Numbered from the stretch's first letter, positions 52,027 to 61,081 are shown. The stretch: DNA of 64,000 nucleotides from Calothrix sp. NIES-2098 (GCA_002368175.1 AP018172.1:2478001-2542000); one strand, 5' to 3'. Notes: generated by a model not told the origin, from the letters alone. Numbers and translations are program-made.

Positions 52027-53469
52027 ATGACAACAACGACTAACCCCGATTTCAAAGCTCTTGAAGCACTACGCTTAATCGGCCCCGATCCGGAGAACTG
52101 GGTAAGCGATCGCCCAGGCATCGACCACAATGTGACAATAGTAGGTGGTAGTGGTAGCGGTAGTACCTTTGCATTTGCGCTGCGGCGTGCAGGTATCGGT
52201 CGCGTTACCGTAATCGATGCGGCTGAGGATGAGAGTCATGCTGGCGTATGGTTGACAAGAGCGCGGATGAAAAAGCTCCGCACACCGAAGAACTTGCCCG
52301 GCCCGGAATTAGGCATTCCAGAACTGTCTTTTCAAGCATGGTATGAAGCGCGACACGGGGCTGAGGCCTATGCGGGAATCGACCGAATTCCGCGAGTTGC
52401 TTGGGCTGAGTACCTCAGTTGGTATCGGCAGATCCTTGGCATTTCAGTTCGTTACCGGACGAAGTTAGTCAGAGTTGAACCTGCTGATGGTTTCTTTCGC
52501 CTGCACCTGGAAATAAACGGTGTCTCACAGGTGGAGACTACACGCAAAATTATCTTCGCTAACGGTGTCGCTGGCACTGGTGGCCCTTATATACCGCCTG
52601 TACTGGCTAATTTACCACGCACCCTGTATGCCCATACCTCCGATTTAATCGACTTTGAAGCACTGCGCGGTAAGACTGTAGCAGTGCTAGGTGCGGCGGC
52701 TTCCGCTTTTGACGCAGCAGGGGTAGCGCTGGAATCAGGAGCTAAAGCAGTACATTTGTTTGCAAGGCGTGCGGCGATCGCATCTTTACCAATCAATCGC
52801 GTGCGTGGCTATCCCGGTGCTTACTTCAACTATCCAGAACTATCTGATGCAGCCCGATGGTTTCAAGCTTGGCGCTTTCATCAAGTAGGCTCCACACCAC
52901 CACCAGATGCGATTGAGCGAGCGATCGCCTTTCCTAATTTCCACCTGCACTTATCTGCACCTTGGAAATCGGCGCAGGAAAAAGGCGGGCGTATTGTTGC
53001 TCAGGTGAACGATGATGTTTTCGAGTTTGATTTTGCGATCGCGGGTACAGGTTACTTCGTTGACCCCACAAAGCGCCCAGAATTAGCCGAATTTTCCCAA
53101 CATATTGCCCTGTGGCGCGATCATTATCAGCCCCCAGCCGAACAGCGTGACGAAGATTTAGGAACGCACCCTTACCTTGGCAAAGCTCACGAATACTTAG
53201 AGAAAGTCCCTGATGCTGCACCCTACCTCAAAGACATTCATGTTTTCAATCCTGCTGGTTTTGTCAGCTTTGGGCTACCCATTGGTGATGTACCCAGCAT
53301 TCGCCGCGACGTACCTGCAATAGTCTCGCGCATCAGTCACGACTTATTCTTTGCCGACTGGGAGCAGCACGAGGCACGCATCACCGGCAACAACATTGCA
53401 CCGGACTTTGAGGACTCACTCTACGCCGCCGCTGTGTGGAAGCAGCCAGCCAAGGCTACGGTCAGCTAA
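52027..53469 (+). CDS. FAD-dependent monooxygenase (FMO-like)
   Basis: 480 residues. First dinucleotide-binding site VTIVGGSGSGSTFAFALRRAG (about 36-56), with the FAD-side block ESHAGVWLTRARMKKLRTPK similar to the FMO region that precedes substrate access; second site VAVLGAAASAFDAAGVALESG (about 220-240) for NADPH; and the late DFAIAGTGYFVDPTKRPEL, an ATG-like motif. FMO-type enzymes oxygenate soft nucleophiles such as sulfides. Its place in a sulfur island fits sulfide or thioether oxidation, but the substrate is unproven. Convergent with the NtaA-type gene. Confidence 0.82.
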   Translation: MTTTTNPDFKALEALRLIGPDPENWVSDRPGIDHNVTIVGGSGSGSTFAFALRRAGIGRVTVIDAAEDESHAGVWLTRARMKKLRTPKNLPGPELGIPELSFQAWYEARHGAEAYAGIDRIPRVAWAEYLSWYRQILGISVRYRTKLVRVEPADGFFRLHLEINGVSQVETTRKIIFANGVAGTGGPYIPPVLANLPRTLYAHTSDLIDFEALRGKTVAVLGAAASAFDAAGVALESGAKAVHLFARRAAIASLPINRVRGYPGAYFNYPELSDAARWFQAWRFHQVGSTPPPDAIERAIAFPNFHLHLSAPWKSAQEKGGRIVAQVNDDVFEFDFAIAGTGYFVDPTKRPELAEFSQHIALWRDHYQPPAEQRDEDLGTHPYLGKAHEYLEKVPDAAPYLKDIHVFNPAGFVSFGLPIGDVPSIRRDVPAIVSRISHDLFFADWEQHEARITGNNIAPDFEDSLYAAAVWKQPAKATVS

Positions 53470-53613
53470 GTCTGTGTAGGATGAAGAAGCAGGGGAGCAG
53501 AGGACACAGACGCAGAAATGGCAATTTTGCATTTATGATTGCCTATTCCCTTCTCCCTATGCCCTATACAAAACCTTAGAAGAATCCTCTTGTCAGTAGG
53601 GAAATGGCCGCAT

Positions 53614-54960
53614 CTAACTGACAGATACGGTTGTGGTTTGAAAGAAGCGATTAGCGGGGCGAGCAAGTCCTAAATTTTCCCGTAGCGTCTTGCCTTCGTA
53701 CTCTTGGCGGAAAATCCCACGCCGTTGGAGTTCTGGCACAACCTTATCTACAAAATCGTTCAACCCCTCTGGCAGATAGGGGAACATAACATTGAAGCCG
53801 TCAGACCCTTCCTCGGTCAGCCATTGCTCCATTTCATCGGCGATCGTTTGCGGTGTACCAACGAAAGCCAACCCACCGTAACTACCAATACGTTGCGCCA
53901 GTTGTCGAATCGTTAGATTCTCCCGTTGTGCCAGCGCTATGACTCGTTCGCGGGATGTCTGACCGGCGTTAGTTTGGGGAATTTCTGGCAAGGGGCCGTC
54001 TGGATCGAAGCCGGAAACGTCGTAGCCAAGGGCGCTATTCAAGCTAGCGATGCCGCTGTCATAGTGTACTAAGCTATCTAAATGGACACGCTTGGCGCGG
54101 GCTTCAGCAACTGTTTCCCCAACAATTACCAAAGCACCTGGAAGAATTTTGATACTTTCTGGATCGCGTCCGATCGCCCGCACCCGCCCTTTAATATCAG
54201 CAAAGAAGGCTTTACCTACCTCCAGACTACTGGCTGATGCAAACACGACCTCGGCAGTTTCCGCCGCTAATTGCCGACCTGCTTCGGAGGCACCTGCCTG
54301 AACAATCACAGGCCAACCCTGAACAGGTCTGGCAATATTTAATGGCCCTCGTACCGAGAGATGTTTTCCCTGATGATTGAGAACGTGTATTTTTGCAGGA
54401 TCGAAATAAATTCCTGATTCCACATCTCGAACAAACGCATCGTCAGCAAAGGAATCCCAAAGACCCGTGACAACATCATAAAATTCCCTAGCTCGTACAT
54501 AGCGTTCGTCATGTTTTACCTCTTCTTCCAAACCGAAGTTGAGCGCTGCATCGGGATTTGATGTGGTAACGATGTTCCAGCCTGCGCGACCACCACTGAT
54601 GTGGTCGAGAGACGCGAAGCGGCGAGCGATGTGGTAAGGCTGGTCATAGGTTGTGGAAGCAGTAGCTACCAACCCGATGCATTCGGTAATGCTGGCAAGG
54701 GCAGAAAGCAAAGTGAGAGGCTCAAAAGAGGTAACGGTGTGGCTGCGCTTGAGAGCATTTATTGGCATATTCAACACCGCTAAGTGATCGGCCATGAAGA
54801 AGGCATCAAACTTGCCCTGCTCAAGTTTTTGAATAAATTGTTTCAGTGCCGAGAAGTTGAAATTGGCATCAGGCAAAGCCCCAGGATAGCGCCAAGCGCC
54901 AGTATGTATGCTTACCGGACGCATGAATGCACCCAGTTTTAATTGCTTCGATCTGCTCAT
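53614..54960 (-). CDS. LLM-class flavin monooxygenase (NtaA/SnaA/DszA type)
   Basis: 448 residues, longer than SsuD types as usual for this branch. Blocks: KLGAFMRPVSIHTGAWRYPG, FDAFFMADHLAVLN, SFEPLTLLSALASIT, GRAGWNIVTTSNPDAALNFG, PVIVQAGASEAGRQLAAETAEVVF, VGTPQTIADEMEQWL. The branch contains enzymes for nitrilotriacetate, pristinamycin and dibenzothiophene sulfone, all using FMNH2 from a partner reductase. DszA opens an organic sulfone, so a sulfone or other bulky sulfur compound is a reasonable candidate. Transcribed leftward, 78 bp after the O-methyltransferase gene end. Confidence 0.9.
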   Translation of the reverse strand: MSRSKQLKLGAFMRPVSIHTGAWRYPGALPDANFNFSALKQFIQKLEQGKFDAFFMADHLAVLNMPINALKRSHTVTSFEPLTLLSALASITECIGLVATASTTYDQPYHIARRFASLDHISGGRAGWNIVTTSNPDAALNFGLEEEVKHDERYVRAREFYDVVTGLWDSFADDAFVRDVESGIYFDPAKIHVLNHQGKHLSVRGPLNIARPVQGWPVIVQAGASEAGRQLAAETAEVVFASASSLEVGKAFFADIKGRVRAIGRDPESIKILPGALVIVGETVAEARAKRVHLDSLVHYDSGIASLNSALGYDVSGFDPDGPLPEIPQTNAGQTSRERVIALAQRENLTIRQLAQRIGSYGGLAFVGTPQTIADEMEQWLTEEGSDGFNVMFPYLPEGLNDFVDKVVPELQRRGIFRQEYEGKTLRENLGLARPANRFFQTTTVSVS

Positions 54961-55038
54961 CTTAAATGGGTTATTAGTGAATACAAGTCTTTAATTATGG
55001 TAAAGACAGTCGATGTCACAGGCGATCGCTTTTGCAAC

Positions 55039-55713
55039 TCAAGAGTCCCTAGTCACAAGCGCGATCGCAAAGCCATCGTAACCTTTGCTACCTACGGTTT
55101 GAATCTCTGTAGCGCTCACACGCGGTTCTGCTGCCAGTAATTCGTTAAAACGGCGTATCCCCTGCACGCTACGATCGCTACTAGCAGCATCGACCACCGC
55201 CCCATTACGCACAACATTATCGGCAATAATCAAGCTACCACGACGAGAAAGCTTCAGCGCCCAAGCTAAGTAATCGGGATTGCTTGGCTTGTCAGCATCA
55301 ATAAAGATGAGGTCAAATGGAGCGTGTCCTTCAGTGGCGATCTGTGGTAATGTATCCAGCGCCCGTCCAACACGGATATCTACGAGGTGAGAAAGTCCAG
55401 CGCGTGCGATGTTACTACGGGCAATTTCGGCGTGCTTGGGGTTAGCCTCCAGCGAGATCAAGCGACCGTCAGCAGGTAGCGATCGCGCTGGCCAAATCGT
55501 GCTGTAACCGCCTAGCGTCCCAATCTCTAAGATGGTGCGCGCTTTTTGGATCTGCGCTAACAGTAACAGCAATTTGCCCTGATTTGGTGACACATTGTGC
55601 GGTGGTAGCCCTGCATCAGCCGCAGTTTGCAGTGCTGTCTCTAGGGCGAGGTCAGGCTGGACAAACAAGTCGGTGATATAGCGATCGACCGCAGCCCAAT
55701 GTTCTTGGGTCAT
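55039..55713 (-). CDS. SAM-dependent O-methyltransferase (COMT-like)
   Basis: 224 residues. SAM-binding motif I LEIGTLGGYSTIWPARSLP near residue 62; LISLEANPKHAEIARSNIARAG; metal-binding Asp in DLIFIDADKPSNPDYLAWAL; IIADNVVRNGAV. This is the class I, divalent-metal O-methyltransferase family (catechol/caffeoyl-CoA type). Its acceptor is unknown. It lies between the nitroreductase gene (63 bp) and the NtaA-type gene (78 bp), all leftward, so the three probably form one operon. Confidence 0.9.
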   Translation of the reverse strand: MTQEHWAAVDRYITDLFVQPDLALETALQTAADAGLPPHNVSPNQGKLLLLLAQIQKARTILEIGTLGGYSTIWPARSLPADGRLISLEANPKHAEIARSNIARAGLSHLVDIRVGRALDTLPQIATEGHAPFDLIFIDADKPSNPDYLAWALKLSRRGSLIIADNVVRNGAVVDAASSDRSVQGIRRFNELLAAEPRVSATEIQTVGSKGYDGFAIALVTRDS

Positions 55714-55776
55714 ATAGCAATCCTAAATCATTCGTGTTTAGAGTACGTACATATCTACATACTTCAGCCTTCATCT

Positions 55777-56382
55777 TTAGTCTTTCAACAACGGTAAGGT
55801 CTGCCCCCACTGTCCAGTAAAGACAAATTCTTTCAACGGCTTGCGGACACGGGGTGCTAGTTCGCGATCGCGTAATCCATCGGGAAGGTTTTGCGGATCG
55901 CCAGGATAGCCAATTGTCAACACAGTTGCAGGCTCATAATCTTCTGGAATCTGGTATACTTCCCTAGCCTTTTCTGGATTAAATCCGCCGATTTGATGAG
56001 CAAATAAACCCAGAGAAGTCGCCTGAAGAATTAGGTTTTCTAACGCTAGTCCGACATCATGAAATGCGTGTCTGTTTGTCTTCCCATCGTCAGTACGAAT
56101 TTTTGCCACTGCAAGTATCAGTACCGGAGCATTTTTCGCCCATCCTTGATTAAACTCAACCAAGGTACTAAGTAGACGATTGTATTCTGTTGCATCCTCT
56201 TTAGTTGCAACAATAAAGCTCCAAGGCTGATGATTGTAGGAAGAAGGTGCCCAACGAGCTGCTTCTAGCAATGAGAGTAGTTTATCTTGCTCAACTAAGC
56301 GATCGCTAAAAGCTCTAGGACTCCAACGACTCCGAATGAAGTCATGAACAGGGTATTGCGTTTCGGCAAGTTTCTGCGTCAT
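55777..56382 (-). CDS. Nitroreductase-family flavoprotein
   Basis: 201 residues. FMN-binding blocks: FIRSRWSPRAFSDRLVEQD (phosphate-binding Arg-Ser), EAARWAPSSYNHQPWSFIVA, DVGLALENLILQATSLGL, and ATVLTIGYPGD. These enzymes reduce nitro groups, quinones or free flavin with NAD(P)H. The island has three FMNH2-dependent monooxygenases and no SsuE-type reductase in view, so this protein is a candidate flavin reductase. That role is inference. It heads the nitroreductase-OMT-NtaA leftward group and has a motif-bearing promoter 120 bp upstream. Confidence 0.9.
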   Translation of the reverse strand: MTQKLAETQYPVHDFIRSRWSPRAFSDRLVEQDKLLSLLEAARWAPSSYNHQPWSFIVATKEDATEYNRLLSTLVEFNQGWAKNAPVLILAVAKIRTDDGKTNRHAFHDVGLALENLILQATSLGLFAHQIGGFNPEKAREVYQIPEDYEPATVLTIGYPGDPQNLPDGLRDRELAPRVRKPLKEFVFTGQWGQTLPLLKD

Positions 56383-56501
56383 GTGAATGAATTTCCTTGG
56401 GTAAGAACTGACTAGACCTACATCACTGATTAATATTTGATTGCAGCCTGCTAAACGCTTGTAGCAGCTAAGAAAACCTTGTTTGAAGAATAAATTCTAA
56501 A

Positions 56502-56524
56502 TACTACAGTAAATGCTTGTAGTA
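56502..56524 (-). promoter_or_regulatory. Operator-like site upstream of the nitroreductase operon
   Basis: Inverted repeat TACTACA (56502-56508) / TGTAGTA (56518-56524). On the minus strand 56513-56503 reads TTTACTGTAGT, identical to the site at 57403-57413. A TAGAAT box follows 4 bp downstream on the same strand, a possible -10. Confidence 0.6.
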
Positions 56525-56861
56525 ATCGTTGTTATTTATCGTACTGCATCGATCAGAAGTTAATCAAGTATCAGCCAATCAAAACAGAGAAAACTACAGA
56601 ATATTAAAATAAATTGCAACTATGAAATCTTTATTCAAGAATTTTGATTTGGGGCGATCGCTTTTTTGCAGGAGATTATCAAAATGCTCTTAGAAACAGG
56701 TGTAAAAATCAAAGTAGCTCAATGCTTTAGGGAACTATTCTCTCGCATCTCTATTATGCGATCGCGCTAATGGTACTGGTGTTTGTTCTGGAACTAACAC
56801 ATCAAAACCTGTATCAACCAGTATGTTTAGCTATGATTCGCATACATAAACGGAAGGTAAT
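56525..56861. other. Intergenic region with a possible coding remnant
   Basis: The rest of the 479-bp gap. On the minus strand 56831-56735 an open stretch of about 31 codons (LVDTGFDVLVPEQTPVPLAR) has protein-like composition but no start codon; it may be the tail of a lost gene. Otherwise AT-rich with several GCGATCGC-like sites. Confidence 0.35.
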
Positions 56862-57149
56862 ATGGCAAATCCTCTTTCTTCATTGTTGAGAAAGATAATG
56901 AAGCATAGTCTGTTGCAATCATCAGCAAATAGAACGATCCTGACGCTCCTACTTATTTTTGCTTTTATCATCGTTTTATTTGTGTATGGTAGTTACCGAA
57001 AGAACGCTCTCATCACAGCTTGTCAAGAACAAGGTGGTACTCCCGTTTACCGTACACAAGTTCAAGAATTTTTAGACAACGGACGGGGTAGTGGGGGTAT
57101 TAGCCAAAAATATCAGGTTTTTGATTATTGTAAATTGGGTTCCAAATAA
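56862..57149 (+). CDS. Small single-pass membrane protein of unknown function
   Basis: 95 residues. A basic N terminus is followed by one transmembrane segment ILTLLLIFAFIIVLFVYGSY (residues 27-46), then a 49-residue soluble tail with two Cys (ACQEQGGTPVY and VFDYCKLG) that could form a disulfide. No family recognised. An internal ATG at residue 14 (56901) is possible. Unusual Gly-rich patch NGRGSGGISQ. Confidence 0.55.
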   Translation: MANPLSSLLRKIMKHSLLQSSANRTILTLLLIFAFIIVLFVYGSYRKNALITACQEQGGTPVYRTQVQEFLDNGRGSGGISQKYQVFDYCKLGSK

Positions 57150-57402
57150 TCTTCCTGATACTTACACCTGTTTAGGAGAAAAAATCAATTTCAAGCAAGG
57201 AAGTTTCGCTGCATTGACTAACTTAATGCTTGACTAAAAGTGATTTATAGCTTTGATTGAAAAGCCATTTCTTACCGGATTTTCTTACTAAGCCTCCTGA
57301 CTAAGATAAATACGCTCACGAAACAGTATTATCAGCAGACTTGATTTTGCATCTACTTCTATGATACTGTGCGTTCATTGCAAAATACTATTAATCGATA
57401 GA

Positions 57403-57413
57403 TTTACTGTAGT
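57403..57413 (+). promoter_or_regulatory. Shared sulfur-island motif upstream of methyltransferase
   Basis: TTTACTGTAGT, identical to the reverse complement of 56503-56513. It is 67 bp upstream of ATG 57481 and points toward that gene. Confidence 0.6.
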
Positions 57414-57480
57414 TAATTATTGTACAGCGTGCTCGTCACACTGCAAAGTCACAGTTTGCAACGAATGGGAATCACCCCTT

Positions 57481-58137
57481 ATGCCAAAAGATTGGTTTGA
57501 ATGGCACGATCTCTATAATACGGAACCGAAATTACAACAGCGCCTAGAAATCGTGCGGGAATACATCACTTACAGCTTGGATGCATCTCCAGCAGGAAGA
57601 ATCCGTGTAGTTAGTGTTTGCGCTGGTGATGGTAGAGATTTACTCGGAACCTTAGCAAATCACCCCCGCGCTCAAGATGTATATGCAAGACTCGTTGAGT
57701 TAAACCCCAACTTAGTTGAACGTGGAAAAGCAACTATAGAATCATTGGGTTTAGCCAAGCAAATAGAATTTATTAATGGTGATGCAACTATCTCTGCTAA
57801 TTATGTAGGAGCAGTACCCGCAGATATTGTAATTGTGTGTGGTGTGTTTGGTAATTTAGCTGATGAGGCTGAACTCAAACGCTTGCTAGATAACTTGAGT
57901 TTTCTGAGTAAACAAGGTGCTTTTGTTATCTGGACTCGCGGACACTCTAAGGGTACTGCTTACTCTGACACTGTGCGGAAAGTTTTACAAGCATCTCAAT
58001 TTGAGGAAGTGAAGTTTAAACTCACCGCCACTGGAGACATGGGTGTAGGTCTTAATCGTTATATTGGTGAAAATTTACCTGCACCGAAAGAGCAACAATT
58101 ATTCGTATTTTCTGGCGTTCCCCATAAAGCCAGGTAA
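57481..58137 (+). CDS. Class I SAM-dependent methyltransferase-like protein
   Basis: 218 residues from ATG 57481; the longer frame adds 40 Cys-rich residues that overlap the promoter motif and is not used. Rossmann-type blocks: IRVVSVCAGDGRDLLGTLAN (SAM-binding motif I), RLVELNPNLVERGKATIESLG (acidic residue after strand 2), IEFINGDATISANYVG and DIVIVCGVFGNLADEAEL (motif IV region). Acceptor unknown. The VCGVFGN motif lacks the NPPY of N-methyltransferases, so a small-molecule substrate is likelier. Followed by a GST gene in the same direction. Confidence 0.8.
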   Translation: MPKDWFEWHDLYNTEPKLQQRLEIVREYITYSLDASPAGRIRVVSVCAGDGRDLLGTLANHPRAQDVYARLVELNPNLVERGKATIESLGLAKQIEFINGDATISANYVGAVPADIVIVCGVFGNLADEAELKRLLDNLSFLSKQGAFVIWTRGHSKGTAYSDTVRKVLQASQFEEVKFKLTATGDMGVGLNRYIGENLPAPKEQQLFVFSGVPHKAR

Positions 58138-58151
58138 TTCAACATAATTAC

Positions 58152-58227
58152 TAATTCGTAATTCGTAATTAAATTGAGGGTTAGAGTCCTCAGTTTAAAT
58201 CCCCATTCATAACGAAATTACGAATTA
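58152..58227. repeat. Intergenic inverted repeat TAATTCGTAATT
   Basis: 12-bp perfect arms TAATTCGTAATT (58152-58163) and AATTACGAATTA (58216-58227), spacer 52 bp. This is a common repeat type in Nostoc-like genomes; it may also end the methyltransferase transcript. Confidence 0.6.
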
Positions 58228-58309
58228 TTAATTTCTTTTCCCTTCCAATCCAATAGGATTGCTCTAATTTTTGAGGCTCATCCTAATTTTTTTAAATAGG
58301 TGTCAAATA

Positions 58310-59536
58310 ATGGCTATTCAAGACGCTGTATCTAATTGGGAGCAACTGTTAGAAACTGCTCGAAAAAATACCCCAGCGCGACGGGTAAAAAGACCAGGAC
58401 AGTCTCCATCTACTGCACCTATTCCCAGCAGTTTACATAAACTTCCCCCAGATACTCAACCACCAGTTTTGTTATATCGAGATACTAATTCTTGGTGTCC
58501 TTTTTGTGAGAGAGTGTGGTTTGCTTTAGAAGAAAAGGAAATTCCTTTTGAAACTGAGTTTATTGATTTAAGCAATAAACCAAAATGGTACACGGATTTA
58601 GTACCAACAACTCTTGTCCCTGGTGCAAAAATTGAAGGCAAGTTGGTGTATGAATCTAAAGATATTCTCTTAGCTTTAGAAGAACGATTTCCTACGCCAG
58701 CCTTACTTCCAGAAGACCCAGAAGAAAATGCTGTTGCTAGACAATGGGTAGAAGAATCAGAAACGAACGGTTTTAGAGATATTGCTTACAAATTCCTCAG
58801 AGAAAAAGTAACAGATGCTCAGGAGTTAGCTAAGTTAAAAGCAGAGTTTGAAGCTAAATTAGATGAACTTGAACAATCCTTAGCTAAATATCCCGGCCCC
58901 TATTTTCTTCGCAGTTTTAGCTTGGTAGATATCCTCTACAGTCCCCATCTCGATCGCTTGGCGGCTAATTTACCAGTGTATCGACAGTATCACATCAAAC
59001 GTAATCCCCGTTACCCCCGAATCAATGCTTGGTTTGACGCACTCAATCAACGCCCAGCTTATCATCGGGTAAAATCGGATAATATCACCAACAATTTACT
59101 TCTCCGTCGCAGATGGGGTGTAGAACCAATTGGCAATCCTTTACCCTTAGATCCTGCTGAAAGCGAAGCCATCCAATTTCGCGCAGAAGCGGCGGAAAGA
59201 TTGAGCGATAATCGAGAAGCAGCTATTGGTGATATTTTGAAAAACTCAGGCGTACAAGCCTTAGCTGTAGATGGCGATGTTTCCGCAGTTCAAGAAGTAG
59301 TTGATTTTCACCTGAGATTACTAGCTGATTACCTCATCAATGGTAACGGCGCACCCCTACCTGGTGGACGCACAGGTGGTAAAGATGGTAATACCATCGA
59401 TCCCAAGATAGCGGCAATTGGCGCAATTACCCTCGCCTATTTGAGAAATCGCATCTGTGCGCCAAGAGATATGAGTGCTGGTGCTGCAACTGCATTCCGC
59501 ACTGCTGCTGATAAGGTTTTGGCATCTCTTTATTAA
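58310..59536 (+). CDS. Glutathione S-transferase family protein
   Basis: 408 residues from ATG 58310, longer than ordinary GSTs (about 220). N-terminal thioredoxin-like domain with glutaredoxin-type SWCPFCERVWF (the first Cys a likely nucleophile), then LVPTTLVPGAKIEGKLVYESKDI, where the Pro and Glu-Ser bind glutathione. Helical domain about 150-270. The last 130 residues (from RAEAAERLSDN) are an extra helical domain of unknown role. Cys-type GSTs reduce thioethers, quinones or disulfides using glutathione; cleaving organic sulfur adducts fits the neighbourhood. Followed by a binding-protein gene 48 bp downstream. Confidence 0.85.
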   Translation: MAIQDAVSNWEQLLETARKNTPARRVKRPGQSPSTAPIPSSLHKLPPDTQPPVLLYRDTNSWCPFCERVWFALEEKEIPFETEFIDLSNKPKWYTDLVPTTLVPGAKIEGKLVYESKDILLALEERFPTPALLPEDPEENAVARQWVEESETNGFRDIAYKFLREKVTDAQELAKLKAEFEAKLDELEQSLAKYPGPYFLRSFSLVDILYSPHLDRLAANLPVYRQYHIKRNPRYPRINAWFDALNQRPAYHRVKSDNITNNLLLRRRWGVEPIGNPLPLDPAESEAIQFRAEAAERLSDNREAAIGDILKNSGVQALAVDGDVSAVQEVVDFHLRLLADYLINGNGAPLPGGRTGGKDGNTIDPKIAAIGAITLAYLRNRICAPRDMSAGAATAFRTAADKVLASLY

Positions 59537-59544
59537 TTTTTATG

Positions 59545-59569
59545 GGTGGCTGGTTGATACTAAGCCACC
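59545..59569 (+). promoter_or_regulatory. Hairpin between GST and binding-protein genes
   Basis: GGTGGCT (59545-59551) and AGCCACC (59563-59569), 11-nt loop, no T-run after it. It could slow or split transcription between the two genes rather than end it. Confidence 0.4.
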
Positions 59570-59584
59570 TACATAAATGCAAAT

Positions 59585-60589
59585 ATGAAAACCCGTCGCT
59601 ATATTTTAGTGGCGATCGCCACTTGTTTGTTAACCTGGCTTTTAGCCCTAGCTGGTTGTAATTCCCAAAATACTTCACAAAGCAACGTTTCTCCAGTTGC
59701 ACAAACCTCTGGTGCTTCACAGCTAAAGGTGATTAATATCGGTCATCAAAGCGGTACACCTGGGCTGAATTTGCTGAAGGCGCAGGGGTTGTTGGAAAAA
59801 CGCCTAGCACCAGAAGGTATTCAAGTTAAATGGATATCCTTCCAAGGTGGCCCTCCGATGATGGAAGCAATGGCAGCTGGTAGTGTTGATATCGGCAACG
59901 TAGGAAATTTACCACCTGTATTTGCTCAAGCTGGCGATAATCCCATCCTCTATGTGGCGGCGACGGGTTCAAATGCAGGCGCTCAGGCTATTATTGTCCC
60001 TAAAGATTCTCCTATTAAAACCCTTGCCGATTTAAAGGGGAAAAAATTAGCGATTCAGAAGGGAACAGCACTACAATACTTTGTCCTCAAAGCCTTAGAG
60101 AGTGCAAAACTGACGCTAAATGATATTCAACCTGTTTACTTAAAAATTCCCGATAGTACCACTGCGTTTGAAGGTGGTAATGTCGATGCTTTACCTATTG
60201 GCGATCCTTATCTGGCTTCTAAAGAATTAAATGGTAGCGTGCGTGTATTAGTTAGAGGTTCCGATGTTGCACCTCAACGCGCTTTTTACATCGCTACAGA
60301 AAATTTTGCCAAAAATCACCCTGATTTAGTCAAAATTGTTTTAGAAGAACAAACCAAAGTAGAAGACTGGGCCAAAGCTAATCCTAATGAAGTTGCCAAA
60401 CTGCTAGCAGCAGAAACTAAATACAAGCCAGAGGTTTTAGAATATTCTTTAAAAAACCGCCCCTATTTTGGTGTTTTCGAGATGAAGGATGAATATATTG
60501 CTGAACAACAGCAAGTAGTTGATTTGTTCTACAGCCAAAAGCTGATTCCTAAAACTTTTCAAGTCAAAGATGCTATTTGGAAACATTAG
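59585..60589 (+). CDS. Sulfonate/taurine-type ABC substrate-binding lipoprotein
   Basis: 334 residues. Signal peptide with lipobox LALAGC (Cys about 25). Binding-protein blocks: LKVINIGHQSGTPGLNLLKAQG, ISFQGGPPMMEAMAAGSVDIGN, AGAQAIIVPKDSPIKTLADLKGKK, LKIPDSTTAFEGGNVDALPIGDPYLAS and the C-terminal EQQQVVDLFYSQKLIPKTFQ. It should be a lipid-anchored receptor for an alkanesulfonate or similar compound. No permease or ATPase follows; the next gene is on the other strand. It forms a rightward unit with the GST gene. Confidence 0.88.
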   Translation: MKTRRYILVAIATCLLTWLLALAGCNSQNTSQSNVSPVAQTSGASQLKVINIGHQSGTPGLNLLKAQGLLEKRLAPEGIQVKWISFQGGPPMMEAMAAGSVDIGNVGNLPPVFAQAGDNPILYVAATGSNAGAQAIIVPKDSPIKTLADLKGKKLAIQKGTALQYFVLKALESAKLTLNDIQPVYLKIPDSTTAFEGGNVDALPIGDPYLASKELNGSVRVLVRGSDVAPQRAFYIATENFAKNHPDLVKIVLEEQTKVEDWAKANPNEVAKLLAAETKYKPEVLEYSLKNRPYFGVFEMKDEYIAEQQQVVDLFYSQKLIPKTFQVKDAIWKH

Positions 60590-60637
60590 CTAGCTGATAA
60601 TATATTGTCACTCTAATAAACAAAAAATTGTTGTTTT

Positions 60638-61060
60638 TTACAGATGTTTACCCATACTAATAACATCATCTATTTTGAATCCTAAATTTTCGTAAAACTC
60701 AATAACATCTGTATTTGAATTACGTATCTGGATGTTAATTTTTGGGCAGTTCATTGACTTCAGTTTAATAGTTGCTTGTGCAACCATATACTTACCAATA
60801 CCTTGTCGTTGATACTCTGGTGCTACGGCTAAATAGTTGAGCCAACCCCGATGGACTTCATACCCTGCCATTATAGTAGCAACAACTTTTGTTTCCATCA
60901 AACCAACAAGAAATAATTCTGGTTGGACTTGCAATTTAAATTCAATATCTTGTTTAGGATCGTTCCAAGGTACTACTAAATTACATTGATACCATAAATT
61001 AATTACTTGTGCTTCATCTTGCTCTTGATAGGGTCGCAGCAATAAATTTATGTTTTGCAT
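60638..61060 (-). CDS. GNAT acetyltransferase (YpeA-like)
   Basis: 140 residues from ATG 61060; an in-frame TTG lies 4 codons upstream. GNAT motif A is LNYLAVAPEYQRQGIGKYMV (acetyl-CoA pyrophosphate loop QRQGIG), and the C-terminal EFYENLGF is motif B. The substrate cannot be told. Its start lies 21 bp from the divergent cutA start, so their promoters overlap each other's leader. Confidence 0.88.
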   Translation of the reverse strand: MQNINLLLRPYQEQDEAQVINLWYQCNLVVPWNDPKQDIEFKLQVQPELFLVGLMETKVVATIMAGYEVHRGWLNYLAVAPEYQRQGIGKYMVAQATIKLKSMNCPKINIQIRNSNTDVIEFYENLGFKIDDVISMGKHL

Positions 61061-61081
61061 TTTATAGTACAATATTTTTCT

